Shown one piece after another: positions 35,273 to 47,700 of a stretch of DNA of 64,000 bases (its first letter is position 1; each line of letters starts with the position of its first letter). The stretch comes from Aureobasidium sp. EXF-3400 (Eukaryota; Ascomycota; Dothideomycetes; Dothideales; Saccotheciaceae). The notes under the pieces were generated by a model that was given only the letters and a program-made list of their open reading frames with translations, ran no database searches and was not told where the DNA came from. Made by a program: the position numbers and the translations under genes. The stretch spans positions 248,001 to 312,000 of the forward strand of contig SWBL01000003.1 of the NCBI GenBank assembly GCA_024195585.1, in the 5' to 3' direction.

Positions 35273-35923
35273 ATGTTTACCCTAATCAGTGCAACACCCT
35301 CTCCTTATGCTCGCAAGGTCCGCATTGCGCTCGCCGAGAAAAATCTACCCTTCACTCTCCAGACAGAGGTACCATGGGATGGCACGACAAAGACACCACA
35401 ATACAATCCACTCGAAAAGCTTCCAGTATTGATCCTCGAGGATGGAAAAACTGCTGTCTACGAGTCTAGCTATATCCTGGAATGGCTAGAGGCGAAATAC
35501 ACCCAAACACCTCTTCTTCCTAGCCATGACCAAATCGACGACATCCTGCTTGCCAAAAAGATCCAGGTCGTGGCAGATGGTGTTTGCGACGCCCTTGTGC
35601 TCGCCTTTTTCGAAAGCATGAGGGAACCCGAGAAGCGATCGCAGCCATGGGTTGACAGACAGATGAGAAAAGTAGAAGGAGGGCTGAGGGCATTGGGAGA
35701 GTGGGCAGAGCAGAAGCAGGGAGACTATCTGGTTGGAGATCGACTTGGCCTGGCAGACATAGCTGTCGGATCTCTTTGCGGATACTTGGATTGTAGGTGG
35801 AAAAGTCATAACTGGGCCGAGACATATCCTGCCTTGAAGAAACATTGGCAGATGCTGGAAGAAAGACCTAGTTTCCAGGACACGAGACCGAGTCCGCAGA
35901 CCATGAAGGATAAGGTGGTTTGA
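35273..35923 (+). CDS. Glutathione S-transferase, YibF-like
   Basis: 216 residues, no intron. The N-terminal thioredoxin-fold domain starts ISATPSPYARKVRIALAEKN, with the conserved cis-Pro segment KLPVLILEDG and the glutathione gamma-glutamyl site ESSYILEWLE. The all-helical C-terminal domain contains GDRLGLADIAVGSLCGYLD. The sequence style (PYARKVRIALAEK, LADIAVGSLCGYLDCRW) resembles bacterial YibF-type GSTs more than the classical fungal Gtt or Ure2 types (from memory, not computed). The catalytic residue is uncertain; a Ser/Thr around residues 6-10 is the likely position. Likely role is detoxification or stress defence. Its stop codon is only 31 bp from the stop of KRI1 on the other strand. 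Confidence 0.87.
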   Translation: MFTLISATPSPYARKVRIALAEKNLPFTLQTEVPWDGTTKTPQYNPLEKLPVLILEDGKTAVYESSYILEWLEAKYTQTPLLPSHDQIDDILLAKKIQVVADGVCDALVLAFFESMREPEKRSQPWVDRQMRKVEGGLRALGEWAEQKQGDYLVGDRLGLADIAVGSLCGYLDCRWKSHNWAETYPALKKHWQMLEERPSFQDTRPSPQTMKDKVV

Positions 35924-35954
35924 TATACAAGATGGGGTATTGTTATAAGAAAAA

Positions 35955-37837
35955 TCAAGCTTCAGCCTTGCGCTTCTTTCCTCTTCTCTTTCTGCTTCCA
36001 CCTTGAGTGTCTTCGTTGCCCTGTGCAGGCGCTTCCTCACCCAAAAACTCCTTGAAGCCACCAGTGAAGCCTTCTTCGTTGCCAAATGTTTCTTTGCGCC
36101 ATTGTCGTAGACGGGCTTTCTTGCCAAGCTTCTTCTTATCCTTCTTCTTCTTGTCCTCATCACGCCAAGTTGCCAGCTTCTTGAGGCCGGCGTACTCGTT
36201 CAATGCATTGTCGTCGGCAAAGAGAATATCGCGGGCTGTCAAGCCGAATGAAGTCGGGGAGGTCTCGCGGTAACGGAATCCAGCAGTCTTGGTCGAGGTG
36301 GGAAGGTCGCCAGTCAAGTCTGCATCTACAAGCTCTTCGATAGCCATGCGTTCCTTGCGGGCCACACGTCGCTTGTCTGCAGCCTCCTTGAGTCGATCCT
36401 TTTTGGTCTTGCGTTTGACACCATCAGGGGCGATGATGTTGTCATCGCCGTTCTCCTCTGCCTCCTCCTCGTCCTCTTCCTCATCCGATCCAGCCAGTTC
36501 ACCTCTAAGCTTGGCTGCCTCAGCCTCCTCGTCAAATTCGGGCACGAGATCGTTGATGTCGATGTCATCATCCCACTTGGGCTTGTGAGGCTTCTTTGCT
36601 TCCTCGTCTTCCTCGTCAATGGCTTCCTTGTCAGCATAGTAGTTGTCACCAAAGCGACGCGTCATCTCTTGTTCCCATTGATCGTCGTCGAAGTCTTCAT
36701 CCAGTACTTGCTTCCACTCGGCAAGGTCGAGCGCTTGGTGTTTGAGACCAGCAGCCTCCTTGATCTTCTTGACCTTCTCTTCAACCTCGTCAATCTTGAG
36801 CTTCCTTAGCCTGGCCTTCTCTTCTGTGCGTTCGCGCTTCTCTGCTTCCTTCTTTTCGCGCTCCTTCTCACGCTGCTTCTTTCTGCCGCTCTTCTCTTCT
36901 CTACGGGCACTCAACTTGGCGACATCACGAGAGAAAGTCATAAGTTTCTCGTTGGCCTTGGTGGGATCCTCGAAACGCATGTTGTAGGCATCCTCGAACA
37001 TTTCGGCACGTCTCTCGTCTTCCGAGTCGTCAGAGTCGAACGCATCGAAGCGGGACTTCTCATCAGGGACCCATGCACGGGATTGCATAAAGTTGGAGAG
37101 GAAAGTCTCGGGATCCTTGTCGGCAACCTGAATGTCGCGCTCGGTGATCTGGGGGCGAGCGGTGGTAATGGTGCCAGCAGCAGGAGCCTGGCCAGGCTTC
37201 TTGACCAGGAAGCCGTCCTCATCATCGTCTTGGTCATCGGCAGTAGCGTGCATTTGGTTGATAAGGTCGTCCTTAAGGGCTTGTTGTTCTTGAGCATATG
37301 TTTGGGGAGGGGCGTCTTCCTCCTCATCAACCTCGGCGTTGCCGTTCAAGAGATTTTGACGATGGTAGTCGGCCAAGTACAGAGGCTTTTCCTTCTTGGA
37401 TGAGTCGTCCCCATTCTGTTGCTCGGCATCGAATGGAGTATAGAAAGTGACGTTGGGGTCGTATACGCGCGGGTCCTTCTTCTTGATAGCATTGAGGGTA
37501 GCAAAGATTTCGTTGTCCAGATCGGCAGTGGCCAGTTCGGCGGCATCGTCTTCCTCCTCATCGCTAGACGACTCTTCGTCAGAGTCTTCGTCCTTGTACT
37601 TTTCCTCGACTGTATCATGGTGGTAAGCGGATGGTAGGTGTATACGGAGAGATGGGACTGACGTCTTTGCTTCTCTTCGCGCTTCTTGTTGTGCTCGAAG
37701 CGTTTAGCAAATTCCTCGTTGATGGTGAGATTAACAGCTTCGTCGTCGGACTGGGCATCTTCGTCGAAGAGCTTTGTGCGCTTGGTTGGGGGTTCTTCGA
37801 CAGGCGCGACGGCCTTGTTCTTCATCTTGCGAGGCAT
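35955..37837 (-). CDS. KRI1: Ribosome biogenesis protein KRI1
   Basis: 609 residues in two exons, 37837..37663 and 37609..35955. Kri1 is an essential nucleolar protein that works with Krr1 in 40S subunit assembly. The sequence is highly charged, with long Asp/Glu stretches (DEDSDEESSSDEEEDD) and Lys/Glu/Arg helices (REEKSGRKKQREKEREKKEA). The KRI1 N-terminal signature region includes VYDPNVTFYT and LADYHRQNLL. The conserved C-terminal block lies at about 490-580 (TAGFRYRETSPTSFGLTARD, YAGLKKLATWRDE, ARLRQWRKETFG). The protein ends in a basic nuclear signal (GGSRKRRGKKRKAEA). The intron has GTCAGT..ACAG and phase 1. Confidence 0.95.
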
Positions 37838-38257
37838 ATTGGCGACGGTGATTGGGCTGAATAAAAATCAAGATGCTGCTGACGGCGACATGGAATTCGG
37901 CAGGGTCTACAAAAGACTTTTGATGGCAGATGGAAATATGCAGTCACGCCAGTCTGGAGAATACGCGGTTGAGCAAGAGAAGGTCTGAGCACTCCCGAAG
38001 CTCCGCATCCGAAACGTAACCGGCGGCGGCAGTGGCAGGCGCGTGAGGCAGGAGCGAGTGACGATGTTGTCAAAAACACCCGTGCCCAAGCAGTCAGGGC
38101 CTCGTAATCTGATACTGTAGCGTAGCCTACCTACCTAGCTATAGCCGTATTGCAATACGCTTGCTCTCCCCATCTCTGTCTCCCTTCGCATAAATCTACC
38201 CTTGTCCTCGACCTACCCGTCCCATGACCCCGTCCCTCATCGACTAAGCCGTCCGCC
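37838..38257. promoter_or_regulatory. Divergent promoter region, 420 bp
   Basis: Shared upstream region of KRI1 (minus) and the SIP3-type gene (plus). The 100 bp before the SIP3 ATG are CT-rich (TCCCCATCTCTGTCTCCCTT). No specific site is claimed. Confidence 0.5.
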
Positions 38258-41200
38258 ATGGCCACCCCAGACGATGCTGACAACGGCCTCCAACCCAGCT
38301 TGCAACCTGTCGGCCGTCCACTAGACCTCGTTCCGGTCCAGCTCAAGGAGGCTGCCCTTGATTCACCTACTTTCCGCGCCGTCGCCGTCCACTACGCCAA
38401 CCAGGTCGAGTCTATCGAGAAATGGCTCCGCGAATATGTCAAGCAGTCGCAGAAGTTCGCCGACCGCTTCGCCAGCATTCAAAAGGAGTTTGACAACTTT
38501 GATCACTTTCCGCCTCCACCTCCAGAGAACCTCAGCCAGGCCGCCCTCGACCATGACTACACTTTGCTGGCCATCACCCGCTATAGCCAGAACACTACCC
38601 AGTACCTGCACTGGGTCTTCAACAATGTCGCTCGCTCGCGTCAGACCTTGATCGAGCCACTATTGCGCTTCATCGACGGTACTGACAGCCCTCTCCGTCA
38701 GTTCAACCAAGCCCGCAAGGCTCTGGAACGTTCACAGGCCATATTCGACGCCGAAATGACCAGATATCTTGCTCAAGCAAAGACAAAGGAGGCTTCATCC
38801 TTGCGCGAGGATGCCTTTAAGCTGCACGAGGACCGCAAGGCCTACCTCCGAGCTTCCATGGACTACTGTATTATGGCTCCAAATCTTCGCAACTCGCTCG
38901 ATCAACTACTCATCAAGGTCTTTTCCGACCGTTGGAAGGACTTTCGTGGTTATCGTGATGCCACCTCTGCTAACTTCCAGAAGTGGGGTTCGGAACTGGA
39001 GCGTATTCGTGGCTGGAGCAAAGTCATGCACGAGTCCGAGTCTGCTTTCAAGCGCGAACTGATGCTGGCCCGCCGTCAGCTTGAAGACTCGGCTGAGACC
39101 AAGGCCCGTCCGTCGCGGGAGATGGATGATTACGCTGTATCTACTGTGCCGTACCTAGGCTCTGGAGCTCCCCAATCGCCTGTCAAGCCTGCCTTTACAA
39201 AGCCCGAAAAACAAGGCTGGCTGTTTCTAAAGACTGTTCCTCCCAAGCCAGCCAGACCATCATGGTCGCGACGTTGGTTTATTGTCAAGAACGGCATCTT
39301 TGGTTGGCTAGTCCAAGGTAGCATCTCGGGTGGCGTCGAAGAAAGCGAAAAGATCGGAGTCTTACTCTGCAGCGTTCGCCCGGCTGTTCAAGAAGAGCGC
39401 AGATTCTGTTTCGAGATCAAAACCAAGGACACGAGCATTATCCTACAGGCAGAAACCCAGGGAGAACTTCTAGAATGGATCAATGCTTTCGAAGGCGCAA
39501 AGCGCAAAGCTCTCGAAGAACCCCGAGGCAACTCTTCCGTACCAACCCCTGGATCTGACCCGGCCTTTGCCATCAGCCCACCTGTTGATCCCTCGTTTGC
39601 TGCAAAGTTGACTGATAGCCTGGCTCACTCGACAGATGAGTTTGGTGCATCCTTGTCCCCACCCGAGTTAGCTTTGGCAAGTAGGAGCAGCTTCGATGTT
39701 AACCCTTCAAGACGATCAACCATGTTGGACTCTGAGGGTAGTCGTGATACGGCCAACAGAATTATCCAAAAGCTCGACTTACACAGGAGAGGTACAGCAC
39801 TCTCTTCAGCAAATCAGCCTGCCCCGGCAGGCGGTATTGCTAGTTTGCTTTCAGCCAGTCACAGCATTCTCCCGATTGGCCCTGGTCCGGCTCCGAACTC
39901 GCCAAAACCAGGAGAGCACCATCGTTCATTCACCATGCCCGCCACCAGCAACTTTGCCCCTGTCACACTTGCAAACCCTCCTGCTCCCACCAATCTCAGC
40001 AGAAGAGCCATGGCAGTCAGTGGCCAACGTGCTTCGAGTGGTAAGTCTGACACCTCAGCCATGCCTAGCAGTCTCATGGCCAATCTCTGGGGCTCTTCCA
40101 ATTGGGTGAATATCAACCGACTCGGTCGTGACGAACCCAAACCTGTCCTCATGCCGAGACCTGCAGCAAGACCAATCGGTCAATATCATGATGACATGGC
40201 TATTATGGAGGGTATGGAGCCACCTAAAGACTTGAAGATGGCAGAAGTAGGGTCCAATATGACTCCAAGCCGCATCACCCATCGCAAGACCATCAGTGCA
40301 GGCGACGCTCTCGATTCACCTTCACACAGTCGACTGCCGATCGTCCCCGCTGAAGAACCTCAGACTGATTATCCGGTTTCGCTGAAGACGGATGATGTGC
40401 TTGTACTCAAAGAACACGACGCAGAGTTCCATGTCCTATTTGCCTCCGTTCCGCGCGCGGAAAAGGTTGTCCTCGTCTTCACCGCAATGTGGAATCCAAA
40501 TGAGCAACAAGAGTTCCCAGGTCGCATCTACGTCACAACCGAGAAGATCTATTTCTACAGTAATCACTTTGGCATGGTTCTTGTCGCGGAAATCAGCCTG
40601 TCATCAATCACGGAGGTCACCGCTGCTCCAGGTCGAGAGAGCGAATGCGACTATCTGTTCTTACATCTCAAGGAAAGCAAGACGGATTTCAGACGCGTTA
40701 CTGTCAAAACCTTCTTGGACGCATTGAGACCGCTTCAACGCAGGCTTGATCACCTTGTGCAGTCTGCAAACTCCGGAACTCCCTCTTCGTTAGAAGAAGT
40801 CTTTGCATCGTTCTCGAGAATCGCAGCAGCAGATTCTCAGGAGCAATCTCAAGATTGGGATGAGGATGTACACTCTCCTACAGAGAGCGATATCAGAGTC
40901 ACGAGACGCCGTTCAAGGGACCTCCGGGCGAACTTGCGCATCGATGGAACGCTTTATGGAGAATCAGTCGCACGAACAGGCAGAGAAGTAACCAAGTTCA
41001 AATTGCCGTCTCAGCCTGTGCTGTACAGACCAAAGGACATGGGAGACGCGGTTCTTGCGCAAGACTTCAATATCAGTGCCAAGGCGCTCTTCCACGTCAT
41101 GTTCGGAGACCGGAGTGCAGTTTTTCAAATGCTGTATAATAACCGGCCGATTGACAGTGCGTATATTCACCTTGTCCCAAATCTAGTTTTGCGCTAACTT

Positions 41201-42477
41201 TTCCAGGTATCCTCTTGACCCCTTGGACACAACCAAAAGATGGACAACTCTCGAGGCAATTGATTTGTGCCGTCGGTCCTAATCAAGAGACAGATAGACA
41301 GACGCTAGATGTGTACAACGATCACCTCTGCTATGTCGTGACACAGACACAATCACCTTGGCAACTACCCATGTCTAAAAACTTCCTCCTGCTGAGCAAG
41401 TTCGTCATCACTCACTCGGCCAAGTCCAAGTGTAAGCTTGCCATTTTCAACAAAGTGGCATGGAACACAGACGATGGACTTGACCAGAAACTTTCACTCT
41501 CGCAGCGCCTAGTCCAAAAGCAAGCCCTGCGTGACTATCAGGATGACGCTGTCGATCTAGCTGCTGTAATTACAGACCAGGTGTCGAAGCTCGGCGCGCA
41601 CAGTACCAACAAAGCTGCGCAAATCTTTGGCTCCGTCGGTCAGAGTACACAGGCGAGCCAGGTCTCGACGTCAGATCTGCCAACCGCTTCGATCAGCCGC
41701 CGAAGACGGAAGGTCAAAGTTCGCGCTCTTACTGAGCTTTATGCGGACGAAGTGCTCGCTCAAGCATTCCGTGTTTTTACCATGCTGATCGACCTGCTCA
41801 TTGCTATTGCGAAGTCTGTTGCAGGTGCTGTGACCGCGCACAAGATTCTTGTCCTGATTCTCGCCTGCAGTGCGGCTTACAATACTTGGTATGGATACCG
41901 AGATGGGCTTGCATGGTACGACGAACGGCAGGCCGGCAAATTTATGGCCAGACTCGGTGTCAAACCTGACCCTTCAGTCACCAGAGCGGTCTACCTGAGT
42001 GATATTGAAGAGCTTGTGGCTCCTACATTGACGGAAACCATCGGCCTAAACTCTACAGCATCAGTCGAGACCGATCGAACTTGGAATACGTGCCATGGCA
42101 CGTTCCGCGACATGCTTGCATCGTCTGAGCCTGAGGCCATGTCAGCGATGAAGGTCTCTAAGGGCTCGAGTAGACGTTCGCAACAAAGGCTACAGCGTAC
42201 GAGGCACTCTCTTGCAGGATACAGACATGATCTGTTGGTGGCACTCCGTGTCATCAACCGTGTTGAAGAAGAAGTGGTCCACGCCGAGTGGCAGGATTGG
42301 GTGTTTGAAGAAGAAAGAAAGTGTATCAAGGTTGAGACCATGATGCACGAGCGCAAGAAAGGTGGTCAGTCCACACAGCCAGAAGCTCACGACCAAAGCG
42401 ACGGATTGGGAGACGAATTCGCAGAGTATTGTCGCAACTGCAAGAGCGAGGCGAGCCAAATCCTGTCGGGCAAGTGA
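38258..42477 (+). CDS. SIP3: SIP3/LAM-family BAR-PH-VASt protein
   Basis: 1,389 residues in two exons, 38258..41156 and 41207..42477. Yeast Sip3/Lam3 and Ysp1/Lam1 sit at ER-plasma membrane contact sites and belong to the sterol-transfer LAM family. Visible in order: a BAR-type helical domain (about 40-250), a PH domain at about 315-415 (KQGWLFLKTVPPKPARPSWS, ending LLEWINAFEGAKR), a long disordered Ser/Pro linker, a GRAM-like domain at about 706-810 (GRIYVTTEKIYFYSNHFGMV) and a StART-like VASt domain at about 920-1090. The VASt domain is crossed by the intron (RPIDS / ILLTPWTQPKDG). One membrane segment follows at about 1173-1195 (HKILVLILACSAAYNTWY). Domain order and length fit the family well. 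Orthology to SIP3 rather than YSP1 is not resolved, since filamentous fungi usually have one gene. Confidence 0.92.
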
Positions 42478-43034
42478 CAGTCTGTCTACAAGTACACGAG
42501 TTGAGAGGTGTATGTCACCACCACTATAAACAAGCATTCCATCACGTTTGTATGATAGGGTTGAGATGTTCGACTTCCAAGCAATTCCATACGAGTGCAT
42601 GTCACTGCTGCGTGCGTAGAGGCGGGACGTCACTGGATGAGCTGAACGTGTGTGCAGGGAGGGTTGCAATTCGTTCAGTAATCATTACCAACGTCCGGCA
42701 AGATATGTCGTGCTCCGAAGGAAGATCTCCAAAAGTAACAACACACACGCGACAAATTTGAGTTGTTGTCATTGCGATGCACTGATTGGCTCTCTGATGT
42801 TGATGGAATTTTTACCCCGGTGTGGGGAAGTGTCATTAGTGGTGATTGATTGGACGAGGCGAGGCAGTGACCCTTGTCTAGATCTGATATATAAGATAAG
42901 AGCACATCGGTTTCTCGATGGAAAGGGAAGTCCATAAAAAAAGTCAGAAACATTTAATAGTTCATTTATATACTTGCTCCACCACATTGATACAAGAGCA
43001 GAAAATCCTCGAGAAATATCGATAGCTGGTCACA
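42478..43034. promoter_or_regulatory. Upstream region of ACR3, 557 bp
   Basis: 3' flank of SIP3 followed by the ACR3 promoter. It contains the perfect odd-centred inverted repeat GTAATCATTAC at 42678-42688. Arsenite genes in yeast are driven by a bZIP factor (Yap8) with TTA/TAA half sites, so this could matter, but it does not match the known Yap8 site. No gene was seen. Confidence 0.4.
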
Positions 43035-44353
43035 ATGTCGAAATGGCCGACAGACAAGGCATCTCCAGATGGCGACACTACAGCACCACCCTCAGTAGTA
43101 CCTGATGATGTGGAGAGACAGCAAATCGAAAAAGATATTATGCCGGACAAGGTCTCTGCATTCAAGGGACTTGGGTGGTTGGATCGCTTTCTGGCAGTGT
43201 GGATCATCCTTGCCATGGCAATAGGTAAACAAATCAAACATTGGCGTACGAAGAAGACAAACTAACATCCAACTCAGGTATTTTATTGGGTAACTTTGTT
43301 CCTAGTACAGGTCCGGCTCTTGAAAAAGGACAATTCGTTGGTGTTTCGGCACCAATTGGTGAGTCCATATCAACACAACAGAAGACATTGACTGCGTATA
43401 CTAACCTTTCCAAAGCAATTGGCTTGCTAGTCATGATGTATCCAATTCTATGCAAAGTGCAATACGAAACATTGCATCTTGCATTCAAAACCAAGGAACT
43501 CTGGATCCAAGTCGGTTTCAGCATACTGGTCAATTGGCTGATTGCCCCATTCTTGATGCTGGCATTATCATGGGCATTCCTTCCAGATGAACCTGGCCTT
43601 CGCGAAGGTCTGATTCTGGTTGGTATTGCTCGGTGTATCGCTATGGTGTTGATTTGGACTGGTCTTGCGGGAGGAGACTCTCAGGTATGTTGAACAGCAT
43701 CTAAGTCTTGCTGCCAACCTTTCTGACCCAAAGAGCAGTATTGTGCTATCCTGGTCGCTATCAACTCGATGTTGCAAATGGTACTCTTTGCACCCCTGGC
43801 CATCTTCTTTATCAACGTCATCAGCCACTCAAACTCGACAATTTCGCCCTCATACTCGACCGTAGCAACCAGTGTCGCCGCGTTTCTGGGTATCCCTCTA
43901 GCTGCAGCCATCCTCACTCGGTTCGCCATCCGCAAGGTCTCACCTACCTGGTATGATCAGACTTTCATCAAATGGATTGCACCATGGTCGTTGATCGGAC
44001 TTCTCTACACCATCATCGTGCTGTTTGCATCCCAAGGACACCGTGTCGTACATCAGATCGTATCAGTCGTGCGAGTGGCAGCACCCTTGATTGTCTACTT
44101 CTTCGCCATCTTCAGTATCACTTTATGGGTTACGCATAAGCTTGGATTTGGTTACAAGTTAGCCGCGACGCAAAGCTTCACGGCTGCGAGCAACAACTTT
44201 GAGTTGGCGATTGCTGTTGCTACAGCTACATATGGCGCCAATAGTGATCAAGCGCTCGCAGCGACGGTGGGACCTCTGATTGAAGTACCGGTACTGTTAG
44301 GTTTGGTGTATGTAGTTAGATGGATAGGGAATACACGCCAATGGAAGGCGTGA
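43035..44353 (+). CDS. ACR3: Arsenite efflux transporter ACR3
   Basis: 384 residues from four exons: 43035..43224, 43279..43359, 43416..43684 and 43739..44353; all phases close. Acr3 is a plasma-membrane carrier of the bile/arsenite/riboflavin transporter superfamily that exports arsenite (and antimonite in some species) with proton exchange. About ten membrane segments follow a 50-residue hydrophilic N-terminus. Hallmarks are GLLVMMYPILCKVQYE, the essential cysteine (Cys164) in GIARCIAMVLIWTGLAGGD, NSMLQMVLFAPLAIFF and FTAASNNFELAIAVATATYG in the penultimate helix. No arsenate reductase or regulator gene lies beside it in this window. Confidence 0.95.
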
Positions 44354-44715
44354 GGCACGATATAATTATAATGAATATAGACGTTCTTTTCTTCTTCTTC
44401 TATTCGTCAGAATGCCCATCGTGTCTTTTAGTGAACCGCAAAACAGTTTCAAAACCCTTCAATGGCAACCAGCTACCGAAACAGGCAGGAGCACCAAAGG
44501 CTAACCAAATGTAGTAAGCTGATGATGAAGCCTCTCGCGAGCAGAACCGGAAGAGTCTGCCTCTGCAAGCAAGATTTAGACAAACATAAGCCAGGAGGCA
44601 CAACCGTAAGCTCGTATTTGACAACGTATATCCAACTTCTATTCCAGTATGCTTCTGTACATGCATGATATGCTTGTGTTACAGCGATCTGACAGCCCTG
44701 ACACATCGGGAGCGA
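44354..44715. other. Convergent 3' region, 362 bp
   Basis: Between the stop codons of ACR3 (plus) and EFL1 (minus). T-rich 3'-UTR-like sequence follows ACR3 (44380-44402). Short frames on both strands have no recognisable content. Confidence 0.55.
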
Positions 44716-47700
44716 TTAACGCTTCAATGTCTTTTGCTTCTCTCCGTGCTCGACAACCTTGCGTTGGACGAAAAGACCCTTGCGCTCTCTGACAGTGTCG
44801 ACGTAGCGCTTGGCAACATTATCTCTGTCACCCTTCTCACCAAGGTCTTCAATCTCTTCCTCAGTACGGGGTACCCAGAAGGGATCTTCGTCCAGCATCT
44901 CAAAGCCTTCAAAGATGAGTTGAGGACTAGCAGCACCCGAAGTTCGCTTGCGGATCTCATCCGAGAAACCAAAACTCTCGGCGACGGGCAGCAAGGCCAG
45001 AATAGTAAAGTTGGGCGAAGGTTCGAGAAGAGACTCGGAGATGATTCTGCCACGACGTCTTGTGATGACTGCATACACGCGGCCCAGGACTTCGGCGGAA
45101 GCTTGAATCTCGCAACTGTACATGGCCAGGAGTAGACGTGGACTCCAGTCCAAGAAGCCTTGACGGATGCTGTCACGGGTGGACTTGATCACTTCGCCAG
45201 TCAAACGGCCCATGTTCTGTTGCTCGTCGTCGGTCTTGTTGATTGTGATGTCTTCGACGAAGACGGCAACACCTTGCATTGGTTCATTGCAGAGAGGACC
45301 TTGGTTTGTGGCCAGCTGGAAGGCGTAGGTGATCTTGTCGACAAAGTCCTGAGCTCGTAGTTGATCGGGCCTGACTTCTCCCTCATCAGTGGTCTCCTTG
45401 TCGTCTTGCATATCGTGTAAGCTGGGAGAAGTTAGTAATTGAAAGTTCAAAAAGTCAGCTCAGCACTTACAATCTGCCGCAGATACCCCCTTGGGTGGCG
45501 TCAATGAGAACATTAGGTCCTACTCTGCGAGGTCCGAATGCTGTGATTTTTCCAACTGCATCTTGCCAAATTTCCTTATCACCCTTGACCTCGGCAAATG
45601 CTGTACTCAACTGAGCCTTGAACTCATCCATAGACAGTGTTCGGCCTGAGTCGACGGTGCCAACATCGTTGCCAGCCTCGTGCTCAGTATCTTGTTCCTC
45701 TGTATCCTCGGCCTCAGCAGTAGAATCTTGTTGAACTGCTTTCTTCTCTGAATACAGTCTCTTGACTGCTGCCGTGTTCTTGACAAGGAAGTTTGTGACG
45801 GAATCTGGTAGAGGTCGTACACTCAGACGAACAGTGATTTGTTTACTAGTGGTGACAACGTCAATTCTGCCTCTTCCTAGTTCAGGATACTTGGGCGGGT
45901 TCATCTCTTCTTGATGTTCTGTGGTCGATGAGGCGACGTAGTTGGTGATGCCTTCTCTGTAGGGCACAATGACTTCTCCGGCTTGAACATCACATTTTGC
46001 GAAACGTTCACGGAGATCCTTCAAGCAGCGTTCCAGATGCAGCTCGCCGGCAGTCAAGATAACATGCTCACCGCTCTCCAGTTGCTCATACAAGACTGCA
46101 GGGTCAGCTTGTTCCAGCAGACGCAAGCCCTTGACCATCTTGTCGAGATCTGCTGGCCATGCAGGTTCGACTGCGACGCGGACAATGGGAGCGTTAGTGC
46201 TGATAGCAGATGACGATGAAAGGTTGGGCGCGCCATCGAGTTGAGAACAGAGAGTGCCCGATTTCAGAATGGCACCCTCAAGACCGCCGATACCAACGAT
46301 TGAGCCTGCGGGAACCGAGTTGAGAGCCTCCAGACTACGGCCCATCAGAAGGTACAAAGCAGTGATTGTAACCTTCTTAGGCTCGGGAGCAGCCTTCGGG
46401 TTGGCTGGAGTGAACTTGGGCGGTAGAACGTAGACTTCTTGACCAACAGTCAAGGTGCCTGAATACAAACGTGCAAATCCAATGAGATGCTCTCGATCTT
46501 CCTGTTCTGCTTCTTCGTCCTTGGGCGTGGATTCATCGTCATCATCCTCTCCGATAGCCACTGTGCTAAGAGCATCAGCAACAGAGTCGACATCTGTATT
46601 TTCACCATTCGCAAGTGCTTGTGCCTTGGCAATCTCGGCTCTCTTCTTGCGACCTAACTCGCGTGCTTCCTCTGCGGTGAGTGCACCACCGCGTCGCTTA
46701 TTGATCGGAAGCTCACTCTCGGGGACAGACACCATCTTACTGACATAAGCTACAACAGGTTCCTCTGTTGACTTTCGAGACTCTGTCATGGCGGCTGTCA
46801 CCTTGGGGTCGATGTGATCAGAGCCAGGCGAAGCCTCCAGGAGTGGTGGGATACGGGCTGCTTGAGCGATAGGAGGGGATGGCAAGTGTTCAATTACTGA
46901 AACAAGAAGAGCAGTAGAAAGAGGTAGCCAGCTCGCGAAGACTGTAGTCAGCAGTGCACGAGGGTCGCGTGATCGCTTGACGTGTTGAGGTATGGTCAAG
47001 TTCAATGATTTTGTGATCTTCTCTAGGAGGGCCGGATCGCTGTTCAAATCAGTACATTATTCCACGTTGCGGGCGGGATACATCGACATACCCTTTTCCT
47101 TGGTCGCCGCCAGTGGTCGCTTCGTAGACAGCCCAAATGGGCTCGAGAACGAGCTGGACAAACATAGGCTTCAGGTTCCTACCTTTTAAGTGCTTACTTC
47201 CGAGCACACGTTTGGTCTTGGGATCAAGGTAGAAGTCGCCCCAGAGGGTCTTCTCTAAGATTTCCCGCTTCATACCGAGTTTCTTGTCATAAATGGCGGC
47301 AAATTGGCGAGGAGTAAAGGCCCATCCATCGATGGCACTACTGAAGATGACATTGTTGTTTTCAGGAGCAAAGTAGATGTGCTCGTCACTCTTCTCCTCA
47401 TACTCGGCGGGGGCAGCAACATTGGCATCATCGTCGACGACAGTGTCCTTTGTGGATTTTGCGGTAACACGCTCTTCGACCCTTTCGCGCCAACGCAAGT
47501 CATCCTCCATGCGCTCACCTTGGAAAAAGCTGCCCATGACAGCATTTACCTGCTCAATGGTCTTGTTCAAGTGTATGTAGGCTTCGTGGGGACCCATCTT
47601 CCATTCGGTGATCAGACGATCCATCTTGTTGATGACAAGCAGAGGCTTGAGCTTTTCGTTCCAACATTGTCGCAAAACGGTGACAGTCTGACTGCAGACA

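Noticed and set aside
43035..44353. An arsenic-resistance gene cluster around ACR3
   Set aside because: The neighbours are SIP3 and EFL1; no arsenate reductase, methyltransferase or bZIP regulator is present in the window.
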